Below are positions 1 through 9,733 of a DNA stretch of 64,000 nt, piece after piece (position 1 is the first letter of the stretch; each line of letters starts with the position of its first letter). A program made the position numbers and the translations under genes. The notes below the pieces were generated by a model, which was given only the letters and a program-made list of their open reading frames with translations, ran no database searches and had not been told where the DNA came from. The stretch spans positions 1-64,000 of the forward strand of contig NZ_BMYS01000010.1 of assembly GCF_014652395.1 (NCBI RefSeq), given 5' to 3'. The stretch comes from Advenella faeciporci (GTDB taxonomy: Bacteria > Pseudomonadota > Gammaproteobacteria > Burkholderiales > Burkholderiaceae_B).

Positions 1-352
1 TTTAATCTCTGTATAATTGCCATCTACTGTTTTATGGTAAATGGTCGCTGCTTCACTCAAAAGAAAATAACGTTTATATGTATAAACCTTACTTCTTCAT
101 TTCAAGTGAGCGCTTAAAGTATAAATTCAGCATCACCAGCATTGCTGGTGTGGCCTCTTACATTCCAAGCGCCCACACTTATCGGCTGTTATATTGTTAA
201 AGAGCATACAACACGACCCAACGGTCATGAGGCTGACATAAACCCGCGATAAACTTCATTCAGGTCTTGTCGCATTCAGCTCAACCCGACCCAAACCCGA
301 AGGTTTATTACATCAGACTGACTTGACTGCGTTGCTGTGTCAGCAGCAGAGA
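1..352 (-). other. rRNA operon 5' leader with boxA antiterminator
   Basis: The minus strand carries a boxA-like TGCTCTTTAACAAT (193-206), the usual antitermination signal of rrn leaders, then a perfect 7-bp hairpin (134-140 with 144-150, CACCAGC/GCTGGTG). At the window edge it reads AGAGATTAAA, which in this group sits just before the 16S start. The 16S gene should therefore begin within about 20 bases beyond base 1. No mature rRNA sequence is inside the window. Confidence 0.85.
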
Positions 353-358
353 AACGAG

Positions 359-420
359 ATTATGAAGCATGTAGTTTTGTTTGTCAAGAACTTTTTTAAA
401 GAATTTTTAAAACCGTTCTT
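359..420 (-). promoter_or_regulatory. rRNA operon promoter
   Basis: On the minus strand there is TTGACA (382-387), a 17-base spacer and CATAAT (359-364), followed by CTCG. An A/T-rich UP-like stretch lies upstream at about 388-420. This arrangement is characteristic of betaproteobacterial rrn promoters. It drives transcription leftwards, out of the window, into the leader described next. Confidence 0.88.
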
Positions 421-1049
421 TTTAAACCACCCAGCGAATCGTTAAAACCAATCTGCCAGACCACCTTCTTCACGTTGCCCAGATTAAACTAAATTGCTCA
501 TATCTGAACTTCGTTTCACTTTTCACCGCCTGGCGTTTTGGGGTAAACCCTAGCGCTGTTGCTGCGAAAGAATGTAACTATAGCGAACCCAAGCCCACCT
601 TGGCAAGTACTTTCTTCAAATACTTGTAGGTATTTTACACCAAAATCCACAAGCCATTGTTTTATTTGGGAATTGTTGCATATTCATGATTTGTGTTTTT
701 ATTGCAACAATGCAACATGGCCTGATTTTTACCCGTTTATCCGGCTGGCAGCGAACATTGTATTAATTATTTATATAAGCCAACAGAAACCTGTCCCCCC
801 CAGCATCAACCAAGTTTGGCAAGCCATTGAAGTTATCGCCACTATATCCCGTTCTTTTTTTACTACAGGGCTGTCCTCAGATTATTTAAGTCAATTACCC
901 AAGCAAATATTTCTTTATTCATACCCCAGCGTCCTTATCCGGGAATTATCCTGAAATGCTTTTTTCCTTACCAGAACGTTTATCACTTGCTTAACACCGT
1001 ATGAACTGCATATAGTGTGGCAGTCTGTTTTTTTTCTTTTACTATATAT
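421..1049. other. Intergenic region, nothing recognised
   Basis: This A/T-rich region lies between the rrn promoter and the EI24 gene, which are divergent. A 131-codon open frame at 559-954 has low-complexity, non-family-like content and no ribosome binding site, so I do not call it. A weak promoter-like pair for the rightward gene is TTGCTT (987-992) with TATAGT (1011-1016), 18-base spacer. Confidence 0.5.
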
Positions 1050-1832
1050 ATGCCAGCAACTTCCTTTTCAGGCTTAAACCAGGCATTCAGTCGGGGCTTT
1101 GTTTCACAGTTACGCCCCAAGATGCTTTTTGCCATTATCCTGCCTTTTTTTGTCGCGCTCATTTCCGCTATTATTTTATTGTCTTTTGCCTGGTCACCAC
1201 TGGACAACTGGTTTTATGAAAGCGCCTCTTCCTGGAGCTGGTTTCAAACAGCCGCCAGCAATTTATCTGGTTGGGGCTTTCACACAATGAGTGACTGGCT
1301 TGCCGGACTGTTTTCTTTTATTGCCTTATGCGCCATTAGCGGCATTATCGGCCTTGCCTTTGCATCTATTGTCATTATGCCTATGGTACTTAAACAGCTT
1401 AGCCAGTTTAATTATCCTGACCTGGAGCGCAAAGGCGTCAACGCAACCACTACCAGCATTACCAATGCCATTAAAGTATCCTCTATTTTTATTATTGGCT
1501 GGTTGCTTACCCTGCCGTTGTGGTTTATTCCCTTTATGCCTGTCGTACTTTCATTATTCTGGGGCGCATATGCCTTTTCACATATGAGCCGACTTGACGC
1601 CATTGTTGAACACGCGACTCCTCAGGAACGTAGCTTCATCCTGAAAAAACACAATAAAGGCTTCTGGCTAATTGGCCTGATTTGTGCCGCCATTGCGCTT
1701 ATCCCGCCGCTTTCCCTGATAATGCCCGTTTACTCCATTCTGGTTTGTACCCATTACGGCCTTAACGCCTTGCAGGAAACTCGCAAGCAACAATTAATCG
1801 GTAACGCCCAGACGGCACCCCGCAAAAGCTGA
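1050..1832 (+). CDS. EI24/CysZ-like integral membrane protein
   Basis: This 260-residue protein is strongly hydrophobic with several membrane helices. The first is a long N-terminal helix after about residue 25 (FAIILPFFVALISAIILLSF), with others near residues 95-125, 145-175 and 210-240. The overall pattern fits the EI24/CysZ family. Family members include the sulfate transporter CysZ, but the substrate here is not shown. I prefer the ATG at 1050 to the GTG at 1017, because the 11 extra residues look non-conserved; neither has a good ribosome binding site. It is transcribed away from the rrn promoter and ends before a bidirectional terminator shared with ubiX. Confidence 0.75.
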   Translation: MPATSFSGLNQAFSRGFVSQLRPKMLFAIILPFFVALISAIILLSFAWSPLDNWFYESASSWSWFQTAASNLSGWGFHTMSDWLAGLFSFIALCAISGIIGLAFASIVIMPMVLKQLSQFNYPDLERKGVNATTTSITNAIKVSSIFIIGWLLTLPLWFIPFMPVVLSLFWGAYAFSHMSRLDAIVEHATPQERSFILKKHNKGFWLIGLICAAIALIPPLSLIMPVYSILVCTHYGLNALQETRKQQLIGNAQTAPRKS

Positions 1833-1901
1833 CCTCATTAATAACCATTATGCCTAAGGATTGATTTACAGGCATACCGGTCCAACACCAGTTCAGTCAA
1901 T

Positions 1902-1953
1902 AAAAACAGCCCATGAAATTGAACACGGCATTCAATTTCATAGGCTGTTTTTA
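1902..1953. terminator. Bidirectional terminator between EI24 gene and ubiX
   Basis: A long inverted repeat has arms around 1902-1922 and 1931-1953 (AAAAACAGCC and ATGAAATTGAA with their complements). An A-run on one side and a T-run on the other let it act in both directions for the convergent genes. Confidence 0.85.
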
Positions 1954-1995
1954 TTAGACAAGGTTTTTACTAACAAAGCATTGCGTGACGGCTGA

Positions 1996-2562
1996 TCAGG
2001 TTCCTTCCCATTCGGGACCACCCACATCAATATCAAACAATGCCAGCAAACGCGCGACCGTATGATCCACCATTTCTTCAATGGTTTTGGGATGATGATA
2101 AAACGCAGGCAAGGGTGGAAAAACAATACCGCCCATTTCCGTTACCTGAGTCATATTACGTAAATGCGCCAAATTGAAAGGAGTTTCGCGAACCGCCAGC
2201 ACCAGACGTCTTCGTTCTTTAAGATGAACATCTGCCGCACGGGTAATCAGGTTATCCGAGAAACCGTGCGCAACCGCTGCCAGCGTTCGCATTGAACAGG
2301 GCAAAATCAACATACCTGCCGTTGCAAAAGCACCGCTCGCCAACACCGACCCGACATCCCTGAAGTTATAAACATGATCGGCCAGATCGAAAACAGCTTG
2401 TCGATCCAAGTCCAGCTCATATTTAATATTCAGCACGCCCGGTGGCGAAATAACCAGATGCGTTTCAACATCCGGGACCTCGCGGACGCGCTCTAGCAAA
2501 CGAGTTGCGTAAATCGAGCCGGTTGCGCCAGATATACCAACAACAAGCCGACGTTTAGTCAT
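1996..2562 (-). CDS. ubiX: Flavin prenyltransferase UbiX
   Basis: This 188-residue protein belongs to the UbiX/Pad1 flavoprotein family. It attaches a dimethylallyl group to FMN, making the prenylated cofactor used by the decarboxylase UbiD in ubiquinone synthesis. The N-terminal GISGATGSIYATRLLE is the phosphate/flavin-binding start of the family. An internal LPCSMRTLAAVAHG segment and the C-terminal PPLPAFYHHPKT are also typical. Its ATG overlaps the end of grxD by 8 bases, so it is translated as the last gene of the hemA-prfA-prmC-grxD-ubiX operon. No ubiD is in the window. Confidence 0.95.
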   Translation of the reverse strand: MTKRRLVVGISGATGSIYATRLLERVREVPDVETHLVISPPGVLNIKYELDLDRQAVFDLADHVYNFRDVGSVLASGAFATAGMLILPCSMRTLAAVAHGFSDNLITRAADVHLKERRRLVLAVRETPFNLAHLRNMTQVTEMGGIVFPPLPAFYHHPKTIEEMVDHTVARLLALFDIDVGGPEWEGT

Positions 2563-2884
2563 CCAGGGCGCCTGATTCTTGCAGGACCGTTTTCAGCTCG
2601 CCACTGGCATGCATTTCTGACATGATGTCAGATCCGCCAATAAACTCACCCTTCACATACAACTGGGGGATAGTAGGCCAGCTGGAATATTCTTTAATAC
2701 CATCACGAACCTCGGCATCTTCCAGTACATTGACGGTTACCAGTTTTTTGACACCCAGTTCACGCAAAATCTGAATCGCCTTGCCAGAGAATCCGCACTG
2801 GGGAAACTGTGCCGTTCCTTTCATGAAAAGAACAACGGGGTGCTCGGTTACGGTTTCGCGAATAAAATCCTGTACTTCACTCAT
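2555..2884 (-). CDS. grxD: Monothiol glutaredoxin Grx4 type
   Basis: This 109-residue glutaredoxin has the CGFS active site (FPQCGFSGKA, near residue 30) of monothiol glutaredoxins, preceded by the VVLFMKGT strand. Further on come the WPTIPQLY cis-proline segment and the GGSD glutathione-binding loop. The family carries [2Fe-2S] clusters bridged by glutathione and hands them to client proteins, including iron-sulfur and haem-related ones. It sits between prmC (64 bases upstream) and ubiX (overlapping), in line with the usual Alcaligenaceae order. The product should be cytosolic. Confidence 0.95.
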   Translation of the reverse strand: MSEVQDFIRETVTEHPVVLFMKGTAQFPQCGFSGKAIQILRELGVKKLVTVNVLEDAEVRDGIKEYSSWPTIPQLYVKGEFIGGSDIMSEMHASGELKTVLQESGALDD

Positions 2885-2948
2885 TATATTTTCACCTAAT
2901 CAACGTTTAAACAACTGTTCCAGCAGAACAGATTAATACCCGAGTATT

Positions 2949-3782
2949 TTACTCTGAAATTACCCATTGGCCACCAGAAATTCGTTCTATGCCCGATAAG
3001 TCTCTGCGACTTTCGACATTAGCGAACCCGGCTTCCATTAACAGTGACCGGACACTTTCCGCCTGATCCCAACCATGCTCAAGCCAAAGCCAGCCACCAC
3101 CCTGCAAAAAATCTCCTGCTCCGGCAATAATTTTCCGGATGGCGGCCAGGCCATCGCTAAAATCGGTCAGGGCCTGAGGTGGCTCAAACCGAAGATCACC
3201 CTGCTCCAGGTGACTGTCTGCATGATGAATATAAGGGGGATTGGAAACAATAAGATCAAACTTGCCAACGGGCAGTTGCTCATACCAGTCACTTTCAACA
3301 AAAACCACCCGCGCACCAAGATTTTGGGCATTTTCTCGCGCTACGGCCAGCGCCTCGGCACTCGTGTCAGAAGCCATGACTGCTGCCTGTGGACAATAGT
3401 GAGCAACAGAAACCGCAATAGCGCCACTGCCCGTTCCCATATCAAGCATCGTTGCACCGGGCCGGTTTTGCAGTAAATCAATGGCGGTTTCAACCAGCAA
3501 CTCGGTATCGGGGCGCGGTATCAGAACCGAAGGGTTAGTTTTGAAAACCAGCCCCATAAACTCGCGCTGCCCAAGTATATAGGCCATTGGCTCACCGGAA
3601 AGACGGCGCCTGAACATTTCCTGAATTGACACCAAACTTCCGGCTGCGATGGAATCGCTATCATGCGCGATCATCCAGGCTCGGGATACATTTAATACAT
3701 GCCCCACAATCATTCTTGCTTCAAGCAATGGCAAACCTGATTGGGCAATAACCGAGCGAACCGTATTCATTGATGCCTGCAT
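2949..3782 (-). CDS. prmC: Release factor N5-glutamine methyltransferase PrmC
   Basis: This 277-residue class I SAM methyltransferase modifies the glutamine of the GGQ motif in release factors RF1 and RF2. Visible features are the helical N-terminal domain (residues 1-80), the SAM-binding DMGTGSGAIAVS loop (near 120) and the substrate-recognising SNPPYI motif (near 187). It starts 7 bases after the prfA stop, so the enzyme is made with its substrate RF1. An internal ATG four codons in is an alternative start. Confidence 0.95.
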   Translation of the reverse strand: MQASMNTVRSVIAQSGLPLLEARMIVGHVLNVSRAWMIAHDSDSIAAGSLVSIQEMFRRRLSGEPMAYILGQREFMGLVFKTNPSVLIPRPDTELLVETAIDLLQNRPGATMLDMGTGSGAIAVSVAHYCPQAAVMASDTSAEALAVARENAQNLGARVVFVESDWYEQLPVGKFDLIVSNPPYIHHADSHLEQGDLRFEPPQALTDFSDGLAAIRKIIAGAGDFLQGGGWLWLEHGWDQAESVRSLLMEAGFANVESRRDLSGIERISGGQWVISE

Positions 3783-3789
3783 TCAAACA

Positions 3790-4869
3790 TTAATGATCGC
3801 CAAGCTGGGCCAGCAGTTCTGCCTGACGCTCGGCGATCAGCGCTCCGGTCAGCTCATCCAGAGAGCCCTCCATAATTTGCTGTAATTTATATAAGGTTAA
3901 ATTAATACGATGATCGGTGACCCGGCCCTGCGGATAATTATAAGTACGGATACGTTCTGAACGGTCTCCGGTTCCCACCAGGCTCTTGCGCTCGGCCGAT
4001 TCTTTGGCCTGCTGCTCCTGACGCTGAATATCATTAATGCGGGCCGCAAGCACACTGAGGGCGCGGGCCTTGTTCTTGTGTTGAGAACGATCATCCTGGC
4101 ATTCTGCCACGATACCGGTTGGAATATGGGTGACCCGAACGGCGGAATCGGTCTTGTTAATGTGCTGACCACCCGCACCACTGGCCCGGAAAGTATCAAT
4201 ACGCAAGTCAGCCGGATTCAAGGTCACTTCGGCCAGTTCATCAGCCTCGGGAAGAATCGCTACCGTGCAGGCAGATGTATGAACCCTGCCCTGGGACTCG
4301 GTCTCGGGAACGCGCTGCACACGATGCGCCCCCGATTCATATTTCAGGCGTCCATAAACCCCATCACCATCAATCCGGGCAATAATCTCACGGTACCCAC
4401 CCATTTCCGAAGGGTTCTCGGACATGACTTCCACTTTCCAGCCTTTTTCTTCGGCATAGCGACTGTACATCCGGAACAGGTCTCCTGTGAAAATGGCGCT
4501 TTCATCACCACCGGTTCCTGCCCGAATCTCAAGAAACACTCCACGCCCGTCATCAGGATCTTTGGGCAACAATTCCAGCTGCAAGGCTTCTTCAAGCTCT
4601 GCGATCCTGTCTTTTGCCGCCTTCATTTCCTCTTCGCCCATCTCCTTCAATTCCGGGTCTGACATCATTTCCATGGCTGTTTCAAGATCAGCTTCAGTTG
4701 ATTCATAGCTTTTGAACAGCTCAACAACCGGATCAATTTCAGCACGCTCGCGCGACAGCTTACGGAACCGGTCCATATCATTAGCGATTTCCGGTTCAGC
4801 CAACAGGGCATCTACTTCTATTAAACGTTGGGACAGCTGTTCCAGACGGGAACGCATGGACTGTTTCAT
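3790..4869 (-). CDS. prfA: Peptide chain release factor 1
   Basis: This 359-residue RF1 ends translation at UAA and UAG. The GGQ loop ([16 protein letters not shown], about residue 230) triggers peptide release, and the RF1-specific PxT tripeptide is PET within [12 protein letters not shown]. The open frame continues 22 codons upstream, but the ATG at 4869 gives the family length and the normal N-terminus [12 protein letters not shown]. The gene lies 71 bases after hemA and just before prmC, the arrangement common to many proteobacteria. Confidence 0.96.
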   Translation of the reverse strand: MKQSMRSRLEQLSQRLIEVDALLAEPEIANDMDRFRKLSRERAEIDPVVELFKSYESTEADLETAMEMMSDPELKEMGEEEMKAAKDRIAELEEALQLELLPKDPDDGRGVFLEIRAGTGGDESAIFTGDLFRMYSRYAEEKGWKVEVMSENPSEMGGYREIIARIDGDGVYGRLKYESGAHRVQRVPETESQGRVHTSACTVAILPEADELAEVTLNPADLRIDTFRASGAGGQHINKTDSAVRVTHIPTGIVAECQDDRSQHKNKARALSVLAARINDIQRQEQQAKESAERKSLVGTGDRSERIRTYNYPQGRVTDHRINLTLYKLQQIMEGSLDELTGALIAERQAELLAQLGDH

Positions 4870-4940
4870 AAATAACTCGAAATGGGAAAGAAAGGAAAAG
4901 TGGACGGAACAAGAGCGCGATGGCAAAAAATGCAACGGCG

Positions 4941-6215
4941 CTAATGTTCGTTTTTCTGATAAGGGAACAATTTGGGCAAACAGCCAATAAGCTGTTCACG
5001 CTCTGCACCCTGAGAACGGTTTAAGGCAACCATGGGTGCATGAAGAAATTTCTGGGTAAGGCTGCGGGCAAACTGCTCAAGGACTGCCTCGGGGTCTTCA
5101 CCTTTGGCCAGCATTTTACGGGCACGATCAAGCTCAGCTGCACTGATTTGATTGGCACCCTCGTTAAGGTCGCGAATAACCGGCACAACAGCGCGGGATT
5201 GCATCCAATGCATGAAATTTTGCACACGGCCATCAATAATCGCTTCTGCCTGGACCACTGCGGCCTGACGGGAATCATTGCCCTGCTGCACATAACGACC
5301 AAGATCATCTACTGTATAAAGATAGATATCGTTAAGCTGCCCCACTTCGGATTCAATATCCCGGGGCACGGCAAGATCCACCATGACCATGGGTTGATGA
5401 CGACGGGCCTTTGAGGCTTTTTGCACCATTCCCAGACCCAGTATAGGCAGGGAACTGGCCGTACAGGAAACCACAATGTCGAATTCAGCCAAGCGATTGG
5501 GCAAATCAGCCAGTTTCATGGTGCTGCCATCAAACTTGCAGGCCAGGCTTTCTGCCCGTTCAAGGGTACGGTTGGCCACCACCATTGATTTTGGTTTTTG
5601 TGCCGCGAAGTGCGCAGAGCAAAGCTCTATCATTTCACCGGCACCAATAAACAATACTTTGGTAGCTGAAATATCACCAAATACGCGTTGCGCCAGACGG
5701 ACCGCCGCGGCAGCCATGGAAACGGACTCTGAACCAATCGCGGTTTGAGTACGCACTTCTTTGGCAACCGAAAAGGTTTTCTGAAACAACTGGTTTAGCA
5801 AGGTTCCCATGGCACCGGCATCGCTGGCGGCACGCACGGCGGTTTTCATTTGCCCCAGGATTTGGGTTTCACCCAATACCATGGAATCTAACCCACTTGC
5901 CACACGAAACGCATGACGAACCGCCTGATCTTTATTGTATTGATACAAGTGCGGCTTCAGGATACCTGTTTCAAGGGTGTTGAAATCTGCCAGCCAGCGT
6001 GGCACATGCTCGGCAATTTCAGGCGATGCGGCACAATAGATTTCCGTACGATTACAGGTGGAAAGAATGGTGGCTTCTTTCAATGAGCCACCAAAAGCCG
6101 AACGCAGGCCGTCAAGTGCCGGGCGAATGAGTTCGCCAGACATGGACACGCGTTCACGCACCGACACCGGAGCGGAATGATGATTCAGGCCAAAAGTGAG
6201 GACATCAAGTGACAT
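4941..6215 (-). CDS. hemA: Glutamyl-tRNA reductase
   Basis: This 424-residue enzyme reduces glutamyl-tRNA(Glu) to glutamate-1-semialdehyde, the first committed step of haem synthesis by the C5 route. The N-terminal GLNHHSAP and the catalytic cysteine in STCNRTEIY (about residue 50) are intact. So are the tRNA-contacting [12 protein letters not shown] and the NADPH-binding [13 protein letters not shown] choose the ATG at 6215 (MSLDVLTFG), the family N-terminus, over one five codons upstream. A TATAAT box at 6250-6255 on the minus strand could be its -10 element. It is the first gene of a five-gene leftward operon. Confidence 0.96.
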   Translation of the reverse strand: MSLDVLTFGLNHHSAPVSVRERVSMSGELIRPALDGLRSAFGGSLKEATILSTCNRTEIYCAASPEIAEHVPRWLADFNTLETGILKPHLYQYNKDQAVRHAFRVASGLDSMVLGETQILGQMKTAVRAASDAGAMGTLLNQLFQKTFSVAKEVRTQTAIGSESVSMAAAAVRLAQRVFGDISATKVLFIGAGEMIELCSAHFAAQKPKSMVVANRTLERAESLACKFDGSTMKLADLPNRLAEFDIVVSCTASSLPILGLGMVQKASKARRHQPMVMVDLAVPRDIESEVGQLNDIYLYTVDDLGRYVQQGNDSRQAAVVQAEAIIDGRVQNFMHWMQSRAVVPVIRDLNEGANQISAAELDRARKMLAKGEDPEAVLEQFARSLTQKFLHAPMVALNRSQGAEREQLIGCLPKLFPYQKNEH

Positions 6216-6490
6216 ATGTATATAAGTCAATTAAGAAAGAATTGTGTCTATTATAATGCCGAGCCAGCGATTTTGTTATACCCGCATGATTTCTGACAAC
6301 TTTTTAAGCACTATCATGCCAGTCCTTGATAAAAATCATGATGAAAACACCCTTTTGTATGATCCGGGCACAAAACCGGGACTTAATTCCTGAAAATGGT
6401 GCACAAAGGACAACACACAACCAAAATGATGCACACTCACAACAAAAAACTTTATAAAATCATTTTTTAGTTATTATTTTGACATAGGGC

Positions 6491-6520
6491 TTTACAAGAA
6501 TCGAAACCATGGTGTAATAT
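6491..6520 (+). promoter_or_regulatory. tRNA-Phe promoter
   Basis: TTTACA (6491-6496) is followed after 18 bases by TAATAT (6515-6520), with an extended TG just before the -10. The start of transcription would fall near 6527, a few bases before the mature tRNA. The rest of the 6216-6533 gap shows no other recognisable element. Confidence 0.65.
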
Positions 6521-6533
6521 TTAAATCTTTCAC

Positions 6534-6609
6534 GGCCAGGTAGCTCAGTCGGTAGAGCAGAGGATTGAAAATCCTTGTGTCGGCAGTTCGATTCTGCCCC
6601 AGGCCACCA
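6534..6609 (+). tRNA. tRNA-Phe (GAA)
   Basis: This 76-base tRNA has an encoded CCA end (6607-6609), a D arm GCTC/GAGC and an anticodon loop TTGAAAA with anticodon GAA. The T arm is GGCAG/CTGCC with TTCGATT. The acceptor arms are GGCCAGG and CCAGGCC. They pair at six of seven positions, but position 5 with 68 is an A-A mismatch, where most relatives have A-U. The gene stands alone, with its own promoter and terminator. Confidence 0.95.
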
Positions 6610-6628
6610 GAAATTCCTGAAAAGAAAA

Positions 6629-6659
6629 CGCCAACTTGCATAAGTTGGCGTTTTTTTTT
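6629..6659 (+). terminator. Terminator of tRNA-Phe
   Basis: A perfect 9-bp stem, CGCCAACTT (6629-6637) with AAGTTGGCG (6642-6650), has a 4-base loop and is followed by nine T residues. Confidence 0.93.
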
Positions 6660-7037
6660 CGTCAGTCTTTTTGATTAACGAGTATAGTTAGTTGGGATTT
6701 CATCAACTGGTTTTTGTTACTGCCTTGACCTTTCATTGGTTTCACATATGGCAGTTCATGTCATGCTACTTTGCGTATCTCTTCCATCCAATCTTACTTC
6801 TGCTAACTCGCCCCGCCATAACCAGAATTTCAGACCAGCGGCTTAGGAATCATAAGGGCGGTACTGCGTCAGTTTTTATCATGACTCTTGCCACCCTGCC
6901 GCCAATTGGCATTATTGCCATCAAGACCATACCCTGTTCTCAATTATCCGCACCAAACCGTTAAACTGTTACAAGACATTTAACCCGATTTGGTTTTTTC
7001 TTTTTCATCAACCCTATTTTAAAAACGGTCTTACCGC
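6660..7037. other. Intergenic region, nothing recognised
   Basis: This stretch lies between the tRNA terminator and hpaH. A 90-codon open frame at 6692-6964 has no ribosome binding site and no protein-like pattern, so it is not called. The promoter of hpaHI must lie here, but I see no convincing -35/-10 pair. hpaH also lacks a clear Shine-Dalgarno sequence. Confidence 0.4.
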
Positions 7038-7853
7038 ATGTTTGACACAGAACGTATAGAACAGCTGGCTCGTGAACTGAACCAGTCAAAAAACACCCGT
7101 ACCCCACTTCAGCAATTCACACAACGCTTTCCCGATATGACGATTCAGGACGGCTATAAAATCAGCCGGGCCTGGGTAGCCATGCAATTGGCACAAGGCA
7201 AGTCAATCATTGGTCATAAAATAGGACTAACCTCACGGGCGATGCAAATTGCCATGCAAATTTCAGAGCCCGACTATGGCACTTTGCTGGATGACATGCA
7301 GTACACCTGCACACCGGGGCAAACACTGGATATCCCGCTTGACCGCTTCATTACCCCCAGAGTTGAAGTTGAACTGGCTTTTGTACTGAAATCCCCCCTG
7401 CAAGGCCCGGATGTTTCTATTGAACAAGTACTGGCCGCCACAGACTATGTCACACCGGCGGTTGAAATTATTGATTTCAGGATTGCGCCTGTTGATCCGC
7501 TTACCGGCTCTATCAGCAAAGTCTTCGACACCATCAGCGACAATGCCGCCAACGCCGGCATTATTATCGGTGCAGAAAAAATCGCCCCTGATAAACTGGA
7601 TTTACCCTGGTGCGGTGCCATCCTGAGTCAAAATGGCATTATCGAAGAAACCGGACTGGCCGCTGGCGTACAAGGCCATCCTGCGATTGGTGTGGCCTGG
7701 CTGGCCAACAAACTGGCCCCATGGAATGAAACCATGCTACCTGGACAAATTATTCTGGCCGGCTCATTCACCCGACCCGTTGTCGCAAAAGCCGGAGACA
7801 CTTTCAAGGCCGATTATGGTCCACTGGGCACATTATCATTTCGTTTTTTCTAA
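7038..7853 (+). CDS. hpaH: 2-oxo-hept-4-ene-1,7-dioate hydratase
   Basis: This 271-residue protein belongs to the HpaH/MhpD hydratase branch of the fumarylacetoacetase-like superfamily. HpaH adds water to 2-oxohept-4-ene-1,7-dioate in 4-hydroxyphenylacetate (homoprotocatechuate) breakdown, using Mg2+. The segment [13 protein letters not shown] and the acidic metal ligands around PRVEVELAF (residue about 107) are typical, as is the C-terminal [13 protein letters not shown]. hpaI begins 9 bases downstream, and this pairing supports HpaH over other hydratases of the family. The upstream pathway genes (hpaB, C, D, E, F, G) are not nearby. Confidence 0.88.
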   Translation: MFDTERIEQLARELNQSKNTRTPLQQFTQRFPDMTIQDGYKISRAWVAMQLAQGKSIIGHKIGLTSRAMQIAMQISEPDYGTLLDDMQYTCTPGQTLDIPLDRFITPRVEVELAFVLKSPLQGPDVSIEQVLAATDYVTPAVEIIDFRIAPVDPLTGSISKVFDTISDNAANAGIIIGAEKIAPDKLDLPWCGAILSQNGIIEETGLAAGVQGHPAIGVAWLANKLAPWNETMLPGQIILAGSFTRPVVAKAGDTFKADYGPLGTLSFRFF

Positions 7854-7862
7854 GGATGTTTC

Positions 7863-8666
7863 ATGCAACTCCCTATTAATAGCTTTAAACAGGCCCTGCG
7901 TCAGGGCAAGCCTCAAATCGGACTCTGGCTTGGCCTGGCCGACCCCTATGCCGCCGAAGCCGTGGCGGGCACCGGATTTGACTGGCTGCTGATAGATGGT
8001 GAACATGCTCCCAACGATTTACGGCAAACCTTGGCCCAATTACAGGCTGTCGCCCCCTATCCGGTTCATCCGGTTGCCCGACCGGTAAGTGGCGATACCG
8101 CTTTAATCAAGCAATTGCTGGATATCGGCGCACAAACCTTGCTTGTACCTATGGTGGAAACCGCTGAGCAGGCAAAGCAGATAGTTCAGGCTACCCGCTA
8201 CCCGCCTGTCGGCATCCGTGGTGTAGGCAGCTCACTGGCCCGCTCATCGCGCTGGAGCCAGATTGACAATTACCTTCATCAGGCCGATGCGCAAATTTGT
8301 GTGTTAGTTCAGGTCGAAACAAAAAAAGGACTGGAGAATCTTCAGGCAATTACCAACGTTGAAGGCGTTGACGGTGTGTTTTTCGGGCCCGCCGATCTTT
8401 CCGCCTCTATGGGCCACTTGGGTGACCCATTACACCCGGCTGTTCAGCAAGCCATTATCGATGGCATTAAAACGGTTTGCCAATCGGGCAAAGCCCCGGG
8501 CATATTAATGTCCAACCAAACACTGGCCCGCCAGTATCTTGAACTGGGCGCCCGTTTTGTCGCGGTCGGTGTGGATACAAGTTTATTGGTAAGCGCAGCC
8601 ACTACACTGGCCAAGGCATTCAAGCCTGAAGCAGCCACCACCACCAAACAAGGGAACGTATATTGA
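7863..8666 (+). CDS. hpaI: 4-hydroxy-2-oxoheptane-1,7-dioate aldolase
   Basis: This 267-residue class II aldolase of the HpcH/HpaI family splits 4-hydroxy-2-oxoheptanedioate into pyruvate and succinate semialdehyde. It shows the family segments [23 protein letters not shown], the arginine in [16 protein letters not shown] and the metal-binding [12 protein letters not shown] followed by [13 protein letters not shown] good Shine-Dalgarno AAGGA lies 6 bases before the ATG. It follows hpaH and completes the last two steps of the meta-cleavage route. HpaI-type aldolases accept several 2-oxo acids, so a broader use is possible. Confidence 0.92.
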   Translation: MQLPINSFKQALRQGKPQIGLWLGLADPYAAEAVAGTGFDWLLIDGEHAPNDLRQTLAQLQAVAPYPVHPVARPVSGDTALIKQLLDIGAQTLLVPMVETAEQAKQIVQATRYPPVGIRGVGSSLARSSRWSQIDNYLHQADAQICVLVQVETKKGLENLQAITNVEGVDGVFFGPADLSASMGHLGDPLHPAVQQAIIDGIKTVCQSGKAPGILMSNQTLARQYLELGARFVAVGVDTSLLVSAATTLAKAFKPEAATTTKQGNVY

Positions 8667-8827
8667 TTTCCAACAAGGCATTTGCTGCCAGACAACGTAC
8701 ACTCCCCTGTCAAGGGGCTTGTCAATATCCGTTAGCAGCAAAATCCGGCCTTTTTTTTTCAAGCGGGATTTGCGTTATATTCATACAAAACCCGCTTGCT
8801 CTTGACTGCCCATGACCGCAACAAAAA

Positions 8828-9733
8828 TCAATAAATAGCCGGCACAATTATTTCTTTGGGCGTCGGATTACGAATATAGTCAGGATGATGCTCACGCGCC
8901 GGCAGCTCGATAGGCTCCCTATGTACGTCACCATAAGGAATCTGCGACAGCAAATGCGAAATACAATTCAAACGGGCCCGTTTCTTGTCTACGCCTTCAA
9001 CCACCCACCACGGTGCCTCGGGAATGTGCGTCCGTTCTATCATTTCCTCTTTGGCCTTGGTATAAGCCTCCCAGCGACGGCGTGACTCCAGATCCATAGA
9101 GGACAACTTCCATTGTTTCAGGGGATCATGCATACGCAGCAGAAAGCGACGATGCTGCTCATCATCACTAATCGAGAACCAATACTTGATCAAGACAATA
9201 CCGCTACGCGCCAGCATTTTTTCAAATTCAGTTACATCACGGAAAAACTGCTCCAGTTCTTCATCAGTGCAGAAACCCATGACCCGTTCCACACCTGCGC
9301 GGTTATACCAGCTACGGTCAAACAGGACAATTTCACCACCCGCGGGCAAGTGAGACACATAACGCTGGAAATACCACTGGGTCTGCTCACGATCACTGGG
9401 AGCCGGCAAAGCCGCAACCCGGCAGACACGCGGGTTCAGCCGTTGAGTAATGCGTTTAATCGCTCCTCCTTTACCCGCCGCATCCCGTCCTTCAAAAATA
9501 ACCACCACCTTAAGCTTTTGGTCAACCACCCAATCCTGCAACTTGATCAACTCTCCCTGCAAACGCAGCAGTTCACGGAAATAAACCCGACGGTCCATGC
9601 CATCGCCAGTCGATATTTCACCCAAAACATCATCCAGGCGATTATCATCAATTTCCATTTCCAGCTCTTCATCAAAACTGTCGATCATGTCGGCATAAAG
9701 ACGCTGAGTGTGTTCAGATAAATTTTCCGTCAT
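8828..9733 (-). CDS. ppk2: Polyphosphate kinase 2 family protein
   Basis: This 301-residue PPK2 family kinase transfers phosphate between inorganic polyphosphate and nucleotides. The Walker A loop is FEGRDAAGKGGAIKR (about residue 75-90) and the Walker B/lid region is LFDRSWYNRAGVERVMGF. The C-terminal part has PWWVVEGVDKKRARLN. Length and single kinase domain fit class I PPK2, which mainly works on nucleoside diphosphates. The ATG at 9733 is chosen because AAGGAG lies at 9744-9749, 10 bases upstream; the open frame runs 34 codons further with unlikely sequence. It converges with hpaI. Confidence 0.92.
   Translation of the reverse strand: MTENLSEHTQRLYADMIDSFDEELEMEIDDNRLDDVLGEISTGDGMDRRVYFRELLRLQGELIKLQDWVVDQKLKVVVIFEGRDAAGKGGAIKRITQRLNPRVCRVAALPAPSDREQTQWYFQRYVSHLPAGGEIVLFDRSWYNRAGVERVMGFCTDEELEQFFRDVTEFEKMLARSGIVLIKYWFSISDDEQHRRFLLRMHDPLKQWKLSSMDLESRRRWEAYTKAKEEMIERTHIPEAPWWVVEGVDKKRARLNCISHLLSQIPYGDVHREPIELPAREHHPDYIRNPTPKEIIVPAIY

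Noticed and set aside
1-410. rRNA gene
   Set aside because: The sequence is only promoter and leader; mature 16S sequence is not reached.
559-954. 131-codon open frame on the plus strand
   Set aside because: No ribosome binding site, biased Phe/Tyr/Ser content and no family pattern; lies in an A/T-rich promoter region.
6692-6964. 90-codon open frame between tRNA-Phe and hpaH
   Set aside because: No ribosome binding site and no recognisable protein; probably chance.
8703-8767. Possible terminator between hpaI and ppk2
   Set aside because: Only a 4-bp stem (CCCC/GGGG) and a loose AAATCC/GGATTT pair around a T-run; too weak to call.
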